From Ashinkailepas kermadecensis (lineage: Eukaryota > Arthropoda > Thecostraca > Neolepadidae), in contig JAOTOM010004053.1 of assembly GCA_034440615.1 (NCBI GenBank), positions 151,198-215,197 of the forward strand: DNA of 64,000 bases. The letters run 5' to 3'. The translations under genes were made by a program, and so were the position numbers. Below, in pieces: positions 1-11,549 of this stretch. Below the pieces are notes generated by a model, which worked only from the letters and a program-made list of their open reading frames with translations, searched no databases and was not told the origin of the DNA. How positions within the stretch are numbered: position 1 is the stretch's first letter; each line of letters begins with the position of its first letter.

Positions 1-1779
1 TGGGGACTTCCCTTCTCTCGACAATGCTGCTGAGAATTAATGTGCAACCTATAGGCGTTGGCTGGAAATACGTGTATGAAAATCTCATCTTCCTCCCCCT
101 CTCCTCCCTGAAACATGTTGGAAATAATTCCATCTCTTACTGCCGCATTTCATATAATATACCTGCAATGCCTTTGTGCGACATGATGGCGCACAAAGGC
201 TGGCGCTCTCCTGGATGGCGCCGCCATCCAGGAGAATATACAGCAGAAGCGATTCTCAGAACTCGGTCGGCCGCCCCGCAATGTTCGCCGGCCAAGGTCC
301 TGCACCACCAAGAGCAAGCACACCGCCCGGAGTGATTCAGCTTAGTTTGTCAATTCTGAGGCGCCGTACCATGTGCGTATGTGTGCCGGCGTGGCACCCA
401 GAGGCCAATAAATGCCGATATTTATCACTCACGTAAGAATCAGAGGGCTCATTCTGTCGCATAAATGAATCTTGTAGGCAGCAAAATGTTTCAAGCGAAG
501 AATCGTCGGTTTTCGGATATTTCATGACACCCCTATTGTCTTGTACAAAAACGACCTAAACCTCCCCCTCCCCCGATCCAAAATTCGTCACGTCGCTTTG
601 TCACAAGTCATCAAAATCTACGAGCTTTTGTGTTACCGTAAAATAGATATCTGCCAGCACGGCCAGCTGCAGCGTCGATCACGGCTGGCGGAAAAATCGT
701 CGGAACATCGCGTGTGTGCATGCTGCTGAGGTGTGACATGCATTCTGATACAAGCAGGTGATGACGCATGGGCGTCGCCACCGCTGGATTACCCCAAGTC
801 CGGACCCCACCTGATACTTTTGTTGTGCGATCCGACCCACCTGGGAAGCTGGCAAGCTTCGGGCAAATACGGCATCTTCCTGAAGTTTGCCAGTTCCTGT
901 GCCAGGTGACATCTGAATTTGGTGGAAGGGCTCTCCCGACGGTTCCGCCACTGCAACTGGTCCGTCTGGCGAAATTCGGTCGCGATCCATGCCACCATGG
1001 CCTGCGGCGAGCTCGACGAGTGGGTCCACCTACCTATCTGACCTGTCTGACCTTAGATATGTGCTACTCTTGAATGGGCTGTGCAGCTATTCGACGGGTT
1101 GGCAGGGACGCCAACACATTATGGTTTATTAGTATGAGACGCGCGTAATAACTTACCATTTTATGACCGCGGAAAAAAACGTTGTTTTGTGTCTACGGCG
1201 AGTGAGAGGGGATTGTCTGATCGTGTCGACTGGGTCAGGCAGGAGCATAGGAACATGGGAAGAGCAGAAGCTGAGCTTTCGAGCAGCTGAGCTGAAAATG
1301 CTGACCGTAAAAATCAGAACAGTTTCGGGCTCCAGAACCAAGGTTGTCGACATCGAAGTTCTTCACGTTAATGGGGGGGGGCAGAAGACAGTCACGGTTT
1401 TATCCCTCCAGCTTGAAGATTGCTCCTGTGCCCCTGGGGTTGGACCGCGCTTGGAAACTGAAAGTGGTCACGTCATTGCCTGACAAATTTAAATGTTCTT
1501 CCAACGCTACAGGACTACAACCAAACGCCAGATAATTGGTGTAAACATAGCTTGATGTTAGCAAGTCAGGCCCATTAGGAGAAACCTTTAGCGGGCGACG
1601 CTGGTACATACACACGACTATCTGCAAACGGAACGGATGATCGGCTGGGCGACCCTGCAGCCAAGCGGTGAGGGCTTCTCGGAAGGCCGGCCCAAACAGA
1701 CGGCTGGCTGGGACAGCCATGGCCGGGTCACTGTTTGCGGCTGCCTCTGGGCGTGGGGCGGCCGGCAGCCCATGGGTAT
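1..1779. other. No recognisable gene
   Basis: Mixed-composition DNA. The short open frames here show no domain, signal peptide or plausible splice structure that I recognise, so I see nothing annotatable in this stretch. Confidence 0.5.
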
Positions 1780-1785
1780 CACGGC

Positions 1786-1945
1786 CACAACCCTACAGTA
1801 CGTAGCCCTCCAGCATTCCGCCAGCCCTACGGTATAACGCCTACAGCCCCACAGTACGTAGTCCTCCAGCACACCGACAGCCCTACGGTATACCGCCCTC
1901 AGCCCCACAGTACGTAGTCCTCCAGCATACCGACAGCCCTAGTCA
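1786..1945. repeat. 56-bp tandem repeat
   Basis: The word cagtacgtag recurs at 1796, 1852 and 1908, an exact 56-bp period, within units of the type 'ccagccctacggtat...'. About three copies are present. A related but diverged piece appears at 3050-3105, on the far side of the low-complexity block, so that block looks as if it sits inside this array. Confidence 0.8.
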
Positions 1946-1964
1946 GGCGCGCACCCAGGATTTT

Positions 1965-2265
1965 TCCATGGGGGGGGGCCCGGACCGAAAAGGGCACTTG
2001 GCCGGCTCCAAAAGGGCACTTGACCGGCTTCAAAAGGGCACTTTGCGGCCCGGGGCACACTGGAAGGTTTGCTGACCGGGGGGGGGGGCGGGGGCGTGAA
2101 TTTTCCATGGGACACGTAACGTGTCCCATCGGCCTTGGCCCAAGGCCGATGGGCACTTTTGCGCCCAAACCCAAAAGGGTACTTTCTGCCGAGGGACACT
2201 TCTCGATCTCGACCTAGGGAGAGGAAGCCGGGCCCCCTGGGCACCATGCACCGGTGCGCCTATAG
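1965..2265. repeat. GGGCACT-type repeat block, left side
   Basis: The phrase aaaagggcactt recurs at about 22-bp spacing near 1988-2053 and then irregularly to 2190. It is mixed with G runs and ccatggg words. The block flanks the 12-bp minisatellite. The word ccggtgcgcctat at about 2251 recurs at about 3042, bracketing the array. Confidence 0.6.
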
Positions 2266-2796
2266 GCACAGGCCACAGGACAGGGCACAGGGTAGGGCAC
2301 AGGGCAGGGCACAGAGCAGGGCACAGGACAGGGCACAGGGCAGGGCACAGGGCAGGGCACAGGGCAGGGCATAGGGCAGGGCATAGGGCAGGACTCAGGG
2401 CAGGGCACAGGGCAGGGCACAGGGCAGGGCACAGGGCAGGGCACAGGGCAGGGCACAGGGCAGGGCACAGGGCAGGGCACAGGGCAGGGCACAGGACAGG
2501 GCACAGGGCAGGGCACAGGGCAGGGCACAAGGCAGGGCACAGGGCAGGGCACAGGGCAGGGCACAGGGCAGGGCACAGGGCAGGGCACAGGGCAGGGCAC
2601 AGGGCAGGGCACAGGGCAGGGCACAGGGCAGGGCAGGGCACAGGGCAGGGCAGGGCACAGGGCAGGACACAGGGCAGGGCACAGGGCAGGGCACATGGCA
2701 GGGCACAGGGCAGGGCACAGGGCAGGACACAGGGCAGGGCAGAGTTCACGGTACAGCACAAGGAACAGGGCAGGGTACAGGGCAGGGCACAGGGCA
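2266..2796. repeat. 12-bp minisatellite (agggcagggcac)n
   Basis: About 44 copies of a 12-bp unit with few variants. Because 12 is a multiple of 3, all frames stay open on both strands and give artefactual proteins such as (AGHR)n and (PCPV/ALPC)n. One strand is strongly purine-rich with GGG every 5-7 bases, so it could form G-quadruplexes. There is no sign that it is coding. Confidence 0.9.
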
Positions 2797-3050
2797 ATTT
2801 TAGATCAAAAGGGCACCTAATTGGGACAGGCATAGGACAGGAAAGGACACAGGGGAATGTCATTTTTAGGCCAAAAGGGCAGTTTTGGGCCCAAAGGGCA
2901 CCTTTGGCACAGGCGGGGCACATAAGGCAGGTGATTTTTGGGCTAAATTTGGGACATTCCGACCAAGAGGGCACTTTTCGGTCAAAAGGGCACTTTGGTC
3001 TCATGGGGGTGGGGGGCCCGGGCCCCCTGGGCCCCCCCCCTCCGGTGCGC
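2797..3050. repeat. GGGCACT-type repeat block, right side
   Basis: Continues the aaaagggcac words (2807, 2873, 2987) and ends in a gggcccgggccccctgggcccc run. It matches the left block in character but not base for base. Confidence 0.55.
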
Positions 3051-3194
3051 CTATGCCTACAGTATACCTCCCACAGCCCTACAGTGCGTAGCCTTGCAGC
3101 ACGCAGACAACGCCACCAGTGCCACCTACAATCCATCGGCCACACCTGCACCCCCATCTGCGTCATGATGTGCTGCCGACCCCCCCCCCCATAG

Positions 3195-3375
3195 CGTTCA
3201 TAAAGTTGGCAGGAATCTCATATTCATATGCAGCAGAAGTCGACAACGCATTGAATTTCGACCGCACCTCGCACAGAGACAGCAAATCTGCCTCTGACCA
3301 CTGACACCATATGGTTTCATGGGGCGTAATATTTTCTGATCTCTAGAGGTCAAAAGTTTGACATACAATAGTGTG
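3195..3375 (-). repeat. Diverged terminus related to the giant foldback element
   Basis: On the + strand, aaagttggcaggaatctcat followed by cagcagaagtcgac and, further on, tctagaggtcaaaagtttgac follows the same order as the outer arm of the element at 5768-6170 (gaagttggcaggagttcgat, cagcagaaatcgac, ctccaggggtcaacatag). Similarity is partial. I read it as an old relative, not a recent copy. No inverted partner was found nearby. Confidence 0.6.
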
Positions 3376-3794
3376 GATAAATCACATGAATGATACATCA
3401 ATACAATGTCCAAACAAGACCAAATAAATTTATTCCAGACCGTTCTTGAATAAACATTCACCATCTTGTCTTTTCTCTTGGATGGAGAATTGTACTTTGC
3501 AAGGCACCAAATTTGCACTATCGCAATGCCTTATACCTCATAGTTTGCCTTCCCTGCGCATATATTGAGATATCTCGAACAAATGTGGTTCTGGGTGTCC
3601 TTAGGGTCATGGAGCGGCGTCTTAAGGGAGTTAGCGTCGTACTCGTATTCAGTGATTAGTTAGCCAGAGTCGTATTCGCATTCGCGTTCAGCGACGGGTT
3701 TATGTTCGTTCGAACCAATTACCACAAATGCTTCTGCCGGTACTGAACACGCTGGAAGCAACTACATAGGTGACCACTTTAACGGTCAGGGTCA
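3376..3794. other. No recognisable feature
   Basis: AT-rich unique-looking sequence. I see no gene or clear repeat here. Confidence 0.4.
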
Positions 3795-4720
3795 AAGTCA
3801 AGGTTAAGCAACGCAAACCGGTTTTTCCGGTCGCCTCGCATTTTTCGTTTTCGCCCAAAAATGCCCAAATATGATATCAAGCGAAAGCCTATGATGAACC
3901 ATCGAGTAACAATTCAAACCGCAACATGTCAAGGTGAAATCTAAAGGCCAAAGGTTATATTGAATTCTTCGATAGTCTCGCGTTTCGTCGCTAAGGCTTC
4001 AAATTTCAGAAAAGGAATGTCATTCGACTTGGCTTGTTGTGCTATATCCAAAAGTTGAGAATTCGAAATAATTTCGACCGTCAGAGGTCAAGCTGATTTC
4101 TTTCGTCGCTTCGCTTTTTTCGCCCAAGCCTATCCAGATCCACTATCAAGCGATATAGTCCGTGGTGAATCCTCGAGTAACATTTCAAACCGGGACATGT
4201 TAAGTTCAAACCGTTTTGCCGCTATGGCTTCAACTTGCATGAAGTCGGTGTCATTGGACGTGGCTTGTTGTGCGGTATCAGAAAGTTAAGAAGTCGATCT
4301 GATTTCAAAGGTCAAGCCGATTTCTCCGGTGGCCTCGCATTTTTCGTCGTCGCCCAAACATGCCCATATCTGGTATCAACCAATAACCCGTAGTGAACCT
4401 CGAGTACATTTCAAACCGAGACATGTCAATGTCAAACCTCAAGGTCAATGGTTCGTTATAATTTTTTCGTAGTCCTCGCGCTTCGTCGCCATGGATTCAA
4501 TTTGTCCACAAAGTGAGCGTTATTCGCCGTTTGATGAGCTACTCCAGCAGGCTGTTCGAAAATGCAATTAATTTTCAAGATTAAAGGTCAAACTTATTTC
4601 TTCGGTCGCCTCGCGTTTCTTCGATTTCTCCAAAAGCTACCAAAATGTCGTATCAAGTGATAACCCGTGGTCAATCCTCGAGTAACATTTCAAGCAGGGA
4701 CATGTCAAGGTCCAATTTCA
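3795..4720. repeat. Diverged tandem repeat, about 220-280 bp, four copies
   Basis: The phrase 'ggtcaag...tttctccggtcgcctcgcatttttcg' recurs near 3823, 4096, 4321 and 4598. Each time it is followed by tatcaagcga..., gtggtgaatcctcgagtaacatttcaaac and gggacatgtcaaggtc. Spacing is uneven and the copies differ by many substitutions, so this is an old array. It may belong with the terminus-like piece at 3195-3375. Confidence 0.65.
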
Positions 4721-5112
4721 AATTCATATGTAACACAATTTGGGGTTTTGGGTGGTGACAATCTCAAAATTTCTCGTTTCATCGTATTTTTGGTTGTAAT
4801 GAGAGAGGGTGACGGCCCCCACATTGGGTGCGTCCCTGATTGTGATAGCAGGCAATCATATCCTATTTGACTTGTAGTTCCCCCAAGAAATCCTTCGTAG
4901 CCTGCTCGGACGACACCTCACTGTCATTTATTTTACACTGCCACTTTGCTCTTCCGGACATACAAATATACAAGCGATTCTACAAGCCGTTCGCTTTCTT
5001 AATGGTTCATCTGAAGTTGTCAAATATGCAAGACAACCCACACGTAAATGCGCAAGATTGTATAATCAGCGTGCAGTTCATAACCGCGAGAAAACAATGT
5101 TGTTATCAGAGG
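4721..5112. other. No recognisable feature
   Basis: A 228-codon open frame begins at 4867 and runs through the neighbouring GGGGCGCC repeats. It has no recognisable domain and I do not call it a gene. Confidence 0.4.
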
Positions 5113-5425
5113 TGCATCCAGGAATTGTCATTGATGGGACTGGGCGCTTACATGGAGGAGCGACATTTCTTTGGAGGGGCGCCATCGAGAAAGTATCAGG
5201 AGGGTTGCTTTTCCTCTCGGAGGGGCGTCTTTGGTAAACAAAATAGAGGGGACTCGGGCCTTCCCGGAGGGGCGCCTTTTTCCCTCAGAGGGGCGCCTAT
5301 GCCTGACACATTCGAGGGGTGCACTCGAACCTTCTCGGAGGAACGCCTTTTCCCGGCCGGAGGGACGCCACCTTCCATGGGATGGGGAAGGTCACGTGGC
5401 TCAGTACCACCCCCATCCCTGGTTG
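5113..5425 (+). mobile_element. GGGGCGCC-repeat element (MITE-like)
   Basis: Short subrepeats built on cggaggggcgcc occur at roughly 30-50-bp spacing (5173, 5218, 5262, 5290, 5337). The stretch ends in cggccggagggacgccaccttccatggga. The same subrepeats and the same end build the foldback element at 29880-30495. The exact ends and target duplication are not resolved. Confidence 0.55.
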
Positions 5426-5767
5426 TTATTGCATCAAGATGTGTCCCCGTAAAACCTGAAAATATGGGAAAGGTTCATGTAAGTCCATATTTTCGACAAC
5501 AAGGCCCATCGTCGAATATTTTATACTTTCCTGTTGCAAGAGGTAACGTTTAACGTAATTACAGCATTGTTCTATGATGATTGTGAAATCTGACCCAGCA
5601 CAAACGGCATATAGTTAGGTCTACATAGGCAGTCATAAGCAGTGAAACATGCGATTTTTGACGGAAACTTCTTCCTGAAAAAAATCACATGTAGTAAATG
5701 GGAAGTCTGAACACCATACCTTGAAAGTGAAGTGGCTGAAATCCTGCGGTTCTTAGTGTGGGGGAAT
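5426..5767. other. No recognisable feature
   Basis: Unique-looking flank to the left of the giant foldback element. I see no gene. Confidence 0.4.
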
Positions 5768-6170
5768 GACGTCCGTGAAGTTGGCAGGAGTTCGATATTC
5801 ACATTCAGCAGAAATCGACGACCCCTTCGATTTCGCCCAAACTCGGTGAGACGGTAGTACCAAGGTCCCTGACCCACCATGCAGACGCATTTCACGGGGC
5901 ATCGAATGGTTTGACCTCCAGGGGTCAACATAGGTCAAACATCCAATAATGCCAGTATATCTACGTTATATAGCTCATTCGATCCGCACCGACACACTGA
6001 TTCCGCAACTGCTCTCATTTACCGCGTGGCACAAACAGTTAATGAGTTATAACCAATTAGGTAATTTTGTTTCCCACAGTATTGCTTCCTGCACATTCCC
6101 ATGCATTATTAACATTCCCACTCAGGGAATGTGTATGCAATACAGATAGTCTTAACGCCAACAACAGGGG
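5768..6170 (+). repeat. Left outer arm of the giant foldback
   Basis: Matches the reverse complement of 10911-11314 closely. It contains ccttcgattt...ggggcatcgaatggtttgacctccaggggtcaa in the same order as the internal monomers, so the outer arm is probably a diverged monomer plus unique DNA, not an unrelated sequence. Confidence 0.85.
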
Positions 6171-9100
6171 CAGTCCAACGGTGGCATTAGAATCATTGAC
6201 GTCCGATTAATTCCGGAGATATATCAAAATAACTTCCAATCAAATCAGTTTTGGACCTAATGGTTAATTTCCCATAGGGTTTAGCATGGGACCCGGCGGG
6301 ACTGGAAATCGCGACCCCTTCGATTTTTGTTTAAATCACCACAAACGTATGCAAGAGCAAAACACGTCGACAACTCACGACGTTTCCCGGGGCATCGAAA
6401 GATGTAACCTCCAGAGGTCAACGAGTTCCAGTTCGATATTCGACTTTGACCTATATGTGAGGATGGAGCATGTGACTGTCATTAGTTGGCATGCCCAAGT
6501 CATAATGGAAGAAAGAATATTAATAACGCTTCAAATCTAAATATAAATGTCAACGGTTCAAAGCCATGTGACGTTGCCAGGTCGCAGGTCATGTCCGGTC
6601 AAGCCATTCACATGATGGAAGGTGTACAAAAGGCACAAAGTTTTAACACCAATAACGTGGACAGTCCAACGGTGGCACTAGAATCATTGATGTCGAATTA
6701 ATTCCGGAGATATTTCAAAATATGTTCCGATAAAATCAGTTTTGGACCTAATTGTTAATTTCCCATAGGGTTTAGTATGGGACCCGGCGGGACTGGAAAT
6801 AGCGACCTCTTCGATTTTACTTTAAATCACCACAAACGTATGCAATAACAAAACACGTCGACAACTCACGTCGTTTTCCGGGGCATCGAATGATGTGACC
6901 TCCAGAGGTCAGCGAGTTCCAGTTCGATATTCGACTTTGACCTGTATTTGAGGATGGAGCATGTGACTATCATTACCTGGCACGCTCAAGTCGTGATGGA
7001 AGAAAGCAAATTAATAACGCTTCAAATCTAAATCGAAATTTCAACGGTTCAAAGCCTTGTGACCTTGCCAGGTCGCAGGTCATGTCAGGTCAAGCCGTTC
7101 ACATGATGGAAGGTGTACAAAAGGCATAAAGTTTTAACACCAATAACGTGGACAGTCCAACGGTGGCACTATAATAATTGACGTCGGATTAATTCCGGAG
7201 ATATATCAAAATATGTTCCGATAAAATCAGTTTTGGACCTAATGGTTAATTTCCCATAGGATTTAGCATGGGACCGAGCGGGACTGGAAATCGCGACCCC
7301 TTTAATTTATTTTAAAATCGCCACAAAGGTATGTAATGCAAAAACACGTCGACAACTCACGCCGTTTCCCGGGGAATCGAAAGGTGTGACCTCCAGAGGT
7401 CAATGAGTTCCAGTTCGATATTCGACTTTGACCTATATGTGATGATGCAGCATGTGAATGTTATTACCTGGCACGCTCAAGTCGTAATGGAAGAAAGCAA
7501 ATTAATTACGCTTCAAATCTAAAAAGAAAGTTTAACGGTCAAGGAGCCATGTGACCTTGCCAGGTCAGAGGTCATGTCAGGTCAAGCCGTTCACAGGATG
7601 GAAAGTGTACGAAAGACACAATGTTTTAACACAAATGACGTTGGCAGTCCAACGGTGGCACTAGAACCATTGACGTCCGTTTAATTCCGGAGATATATCA
7701 AAATATGTTCCGTTAAAATCAGTTTTGGACCTAATGGTTAATTTCCCATAGGGTTTAGCATGGGACCCGGCGGGACTGGAAATTGCGACCCCTTTAATTT
7801 CTTTTAAAATCGCCACAAAGGTATGAAATGCAAAAACACGTCGACAACTCACGCCGTTTCCCGGGGCATTGAAAGATGTGACCTCCAGAGGTCAACGAGT
7901 TCCAATTCGATATTCGACTTTGACCTATATGTGATGATGGAGCATGTGACTGTCATTACCTGGCACGCACAAGTCGTAATGGAAGAAAGCAAATTAATAA
8001 CGCTTCAAATCTAAATCGAAATTTCAACGGTTCAAAGCCTTGTGACCTGCCAGGTCGCAGGTCATGTCAGGTCAAGCCGTTCACATGATGGAAAGTGTAT
8101 AAAAGGCATAAAGTTTTAACACCAATAACGTGGACAGTCGAACGGTGGCACTAGAATAATTGACGTCGGATTAATTTCGGAGATATATCAAAATATGTTC
8201 CAATAAAATCAGTTTTGGACCTAATGGTTAATTTCCCATAGGGTTGGTAATGACAGTCCAGACCCGGCGGGACTGGAATTCGCGACCCCTTTAATTTCTT
8301 TTAAAATCGCCACAAAGGTATGTAATGCAAAAACACGTCGACAACTCACGCCGTTTCCCGGGGCATCGAAAGATGTGACCTCCAGAGGTCAACGAGTTCC
8401 AGTTCGATATTCGAGTTTGGCCTTTATGTGATGATGGAGCATGTGACTGTCATTACCTGGCACGCTCAAGTCGTAATGGAAGAAAGCAAATTAATTACGC
8501 TTCAAATTTAAATAGAAAGTTCAACGGTCAAGGAGCCAAGTGACCTTGCCAGGTCAGAGGTCATGTCAGGTCAAGCCGTTCACATGATGGAAGGTGTACA
8601 AGAGACACAAAGTTTTAACACCAAAAACGTGGACAGTCGAACGGTGGCACTAGAATCATTGACGTCCGATTAATTCCGGAGATATATCAAAATATGTTCC
8701 GATAAAATCAGTTTTGGACCTAATGGTTAATTTCCCATAGGGTTTAGCATGGGACCCGGCGGGACTGGAAATCGCGACGCCTTCGATTTTTGTTTAAATC
8801 ACCACAAACGTATGCAAGAACAAAACACGTCGACAACTCACGTCGTTTTTCTGGGCATCGAATGATGTGACCTCCAGAGGTCAACGAGTTCCAGTTCGAT
8901 ATTCGACTTTGACCTATATGTGAGGATGGAGCATGTGACTGTCATTACCTGGCACGCTCAAGTCGTGATGGCAGAAAGCAAATTAATAACGCTTCAAATA
9001 TAAATCTAAATGTCAACGGTTCAAAGCCTTGTGACCTTGCCAGGTCGCAGGTCATGTCAGGTCAAGCTGTTCACATGATGGAAGGTGTACAAAAGGCACA

Positions 9101-9262
9101 CAGTTTTAACACCAATAACGTGGACAGTCCAACGGTGGCACTAGAATCATTGACGTCGGATTAATTCCGGAGATATATCAAAATATGTTCGGATAAAATC
9201 AGTTTTGGACCTTATGGTTAATCTCCCATAGGGTTTAGCATGGGATCGGGCAGGACTGGAAA
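6171..9262 (+). repeat. ~492-bp satellite monomers, direct array
   Basis: The landmark ttagcatggga (or variant) occurs at 6281, 6772, 7263, 7755, 8245, 8744 and 9236, giving steps of 491, 491, 492, 490, 499 and 492 bp. Each monomer carries tgacctccagaggtca, the gtcgacaactcac word, and a cluster of aggtca half-sites just before aagccgttcac. The short open frames inside are repeat artefacts. Confidence 0.92.
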
Positions 9263-10910
9263 CGTTTGTGGCGATTATAAAAGAAATTAAAGGGGTCGCG
9301 ATTTCCAGTCCCGCATTGTCCCATGCTAAACCCTATGGAAAATTAACCATTGGGTCCAAAACTGATTTTATCGGACCTTACTTTGATATATCTCCGGAAT
9401 TAATCGGACGTCAATGATTCTGATGCCACCGTTGGACTGCCCACGATATTTGGGCTAAAACGTTGTGTCTTTTGTACACCTTCCATCATGTGAACGGCTT
9501 GACCTGACATGACCTCTGACCTGGAAATGTCACATAGCTCATTGAACGTTGAAATTTCGCTTTAGATTTGAAGCGTTATTAATTTTCTTTCTTCCATTAC
9601 GACTTGGGTATGCCAACTAATGACAGTCACATGCTCCATCCTCACATATAGGTCAAAGTCGAATATCGAACTGGAACTCGTTGACCTCGGGAGGTTACAT
9701 CACTCGATGCCCCGAGAAACGACGTGAGTTGTCGACGTGTTTTTGCATTACATACCTTGGTGGCGATTTTAAAAGAAATTAAAGGGGTCGCGATTTCCAA
9801 TCCCGCCGGGTCCCATGCTAAACCCTATAGGAAATTAACCATTCGGTCCAAAACTGATTTTATCGGAACGTCTTTTGATATATCTCCGGAATTAAACGGA
9901 CGTCAATGGTTCTTGTGCCACCGCTGGACTGCCCACGTTATTTGTGTTAAAACGTTGTGTCTTTTGTACACTTTCCATCATGTGAACGGCTTGACCTGAC
10001 ATGACCTCTGACCTGGCAAGGTCACATGGCTCCTGGACCGTTGAACTTTCTATTTAGATTTGAAGCGTAATTAATTTTATTTCTTCCATTACGACTTGAG
10101 TGTAATAAGTAATGACAGTCACATGCTCCATCATCACATATAGGTTAAAGTCGAATATCGAACTGGAACTCGTTGACCTCTGGAGGTCACATCTTTCGAT
10201 GCCCCGGGAAACGACGTGAGTTGTCGACGTGTTTTGTTCTTGCATACGTTTGTGGTGATTTAAACAAAAATCGAAGGCGTCGCGATTTCCAGTCCCGCCG
10301 GGTCCCATGCTAAACCCTATGGGAAATTAACCATTAGGTCCAAAACTGATTTTATCGGAACATATTTTGATATATCTCCGGAATTAAACGGACGTCAATG
10401 GTTCTAGTGCCACCGTTGGACTGCCCACATCATTTGTGTTAAAACATTGTGTCTTTCGTACACTTTCCATCCTGTGAACGGCTTGACCTGACATGACCTC
10501 TGACCTGGCAAGGTCACATGGCTCCTTGACCGTTGAACTTTCTTTTTAGATTTGAAGCGTAATTAATTTGCTTTCTTCCATTACGACTTGAGCGTGCCAG
10601 GTAATGACATTCACATGCTGCATCATCACATATAGGTCAAAGTCGAATATCGAACTGGAACTCATTGACCTCTGGAGGTCACACCTTTCGATGCCCCGGG
10701 AAACGGCGTGAGTTGTCGACGTGTTTTTGCATTACATACCTTTGTGGCGATTTTAAAAGAAATTAAAGGGGTCGCGATTTCCAGTCCAGCTGGGTCCCAT
10801 GCTAAACCCTATGGGAAATTAACCATTCGGTCCAAAACTGATTTTATCGGAACTTATTTTGATATATCTCCGGAATTAATCGGACGTCATGATTCTAATG
10901 CCACCGTTGG
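9263..10910 (-). repeat. ~492-bp satellite monomers, inverted array
   Basis: The reverse-complement landmark (catgctaaaccct) is seen near 9324, 9817, 10309 and 10801, giving steps of 492-493 bp. Orientation switches abruptly at about 9262, where cggactggaaa-type sequence runs straight into cgtttgtggcgatt. Confidence 0.92.
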
Positions 10911-11314
10911 ACTGCCCCTGTTGTTGGTGTTAAGACTATGTGTATTGCATACACATTCCCTGAGTGGGAATGTTAATAATGCATGGGAATGTGCGGGAAG
11001 CAATACTGTGGGAAACAAAATTACCTAATTGGTTATAACTCATTAACTGTTTATGCTACGCGGTAAATGAGAGCAGTTTCGGAATCAGCGTGTCGGTGCG
11101 GATCGAATGAGCCATATAACTTAGATATTCTGGCATTATTGGATGTTTGACCTATGTTGACCCCTGGAGGTCAAACCATTCGATGCCCCGTGAAATGCGT
11201 CTGCATGGTCGATCAGAGACCTTGGTACTACCGTCTCACCGAGTTTGGGCGAAATCGAAGGGGTCGTCGATTTCTGCTGAATGTGAATATCGAACTCCTG
11301 CCAACTTCACGGAC
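10911..11314 (-). repeat. Right outer arm of the giant foldback
   Basis: Reverse complement of 5768-6170, ending in ccaacttcacggacgtc. Beyond 11314 the DNA becomes GC-rich and unrelated. Confidence 0.85.
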
Positions 11315-11549
11315 GTCCCCCGGCAGCCGTCGCTGCGAAGCAGCCACGTCAGCAAAGCAGTACGGTATCTGCCGCCGTCGGGCGCTTCCGCGACGCGGCT
11401 GACGTCACGTCTCGCCAACTGGGGCACCCGTGACGTCACTGAGAAGTTCCAGCGCGCCGGCCGGCGAATGGACTGCGCCGGCTGATTCCGAACAGGGCTC
11501 GACGGCGGTCGCCGCAAGACCAAACACATTCGCGGCTGGTCGTACGGCC

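Larger units (their letters stand above)
5768..11314. mobile_element. Giant foldback (inverted-repeat) element
   Basis: The sequence from 5768 inward (gacgtccgtgaagttggcag...) reappears reverse-complemented, ending at 11314. I see only about a dozen differences over the first 300 bp. Between the arms lie ~492-bp monomers in direct order to about 9262, then in inverted order to about 10910, so the whole 5.5 kb can fold into one hairpin with unequal arms (about 3.5 and 2.05 kb). It encodes no transposase. The flanks show no clear target duplication. The structure resembles Foldback-class elements. The specific family is unknown to me. Confidence 0.85.

Noticed and set aside
2030..3194. Open frames of 357-378 codons on both strands (AGHR and CPALCPAL repeats)
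   Set aside because: Product of a 12-bp tandem repeat, which keeps every frame open. No start context, domain or splice evidence.
4867..5553. 228-codon open frame
   Set aside because: Its second half is the GGGGCGCC repeat element, and its first half has no recognisable domain.
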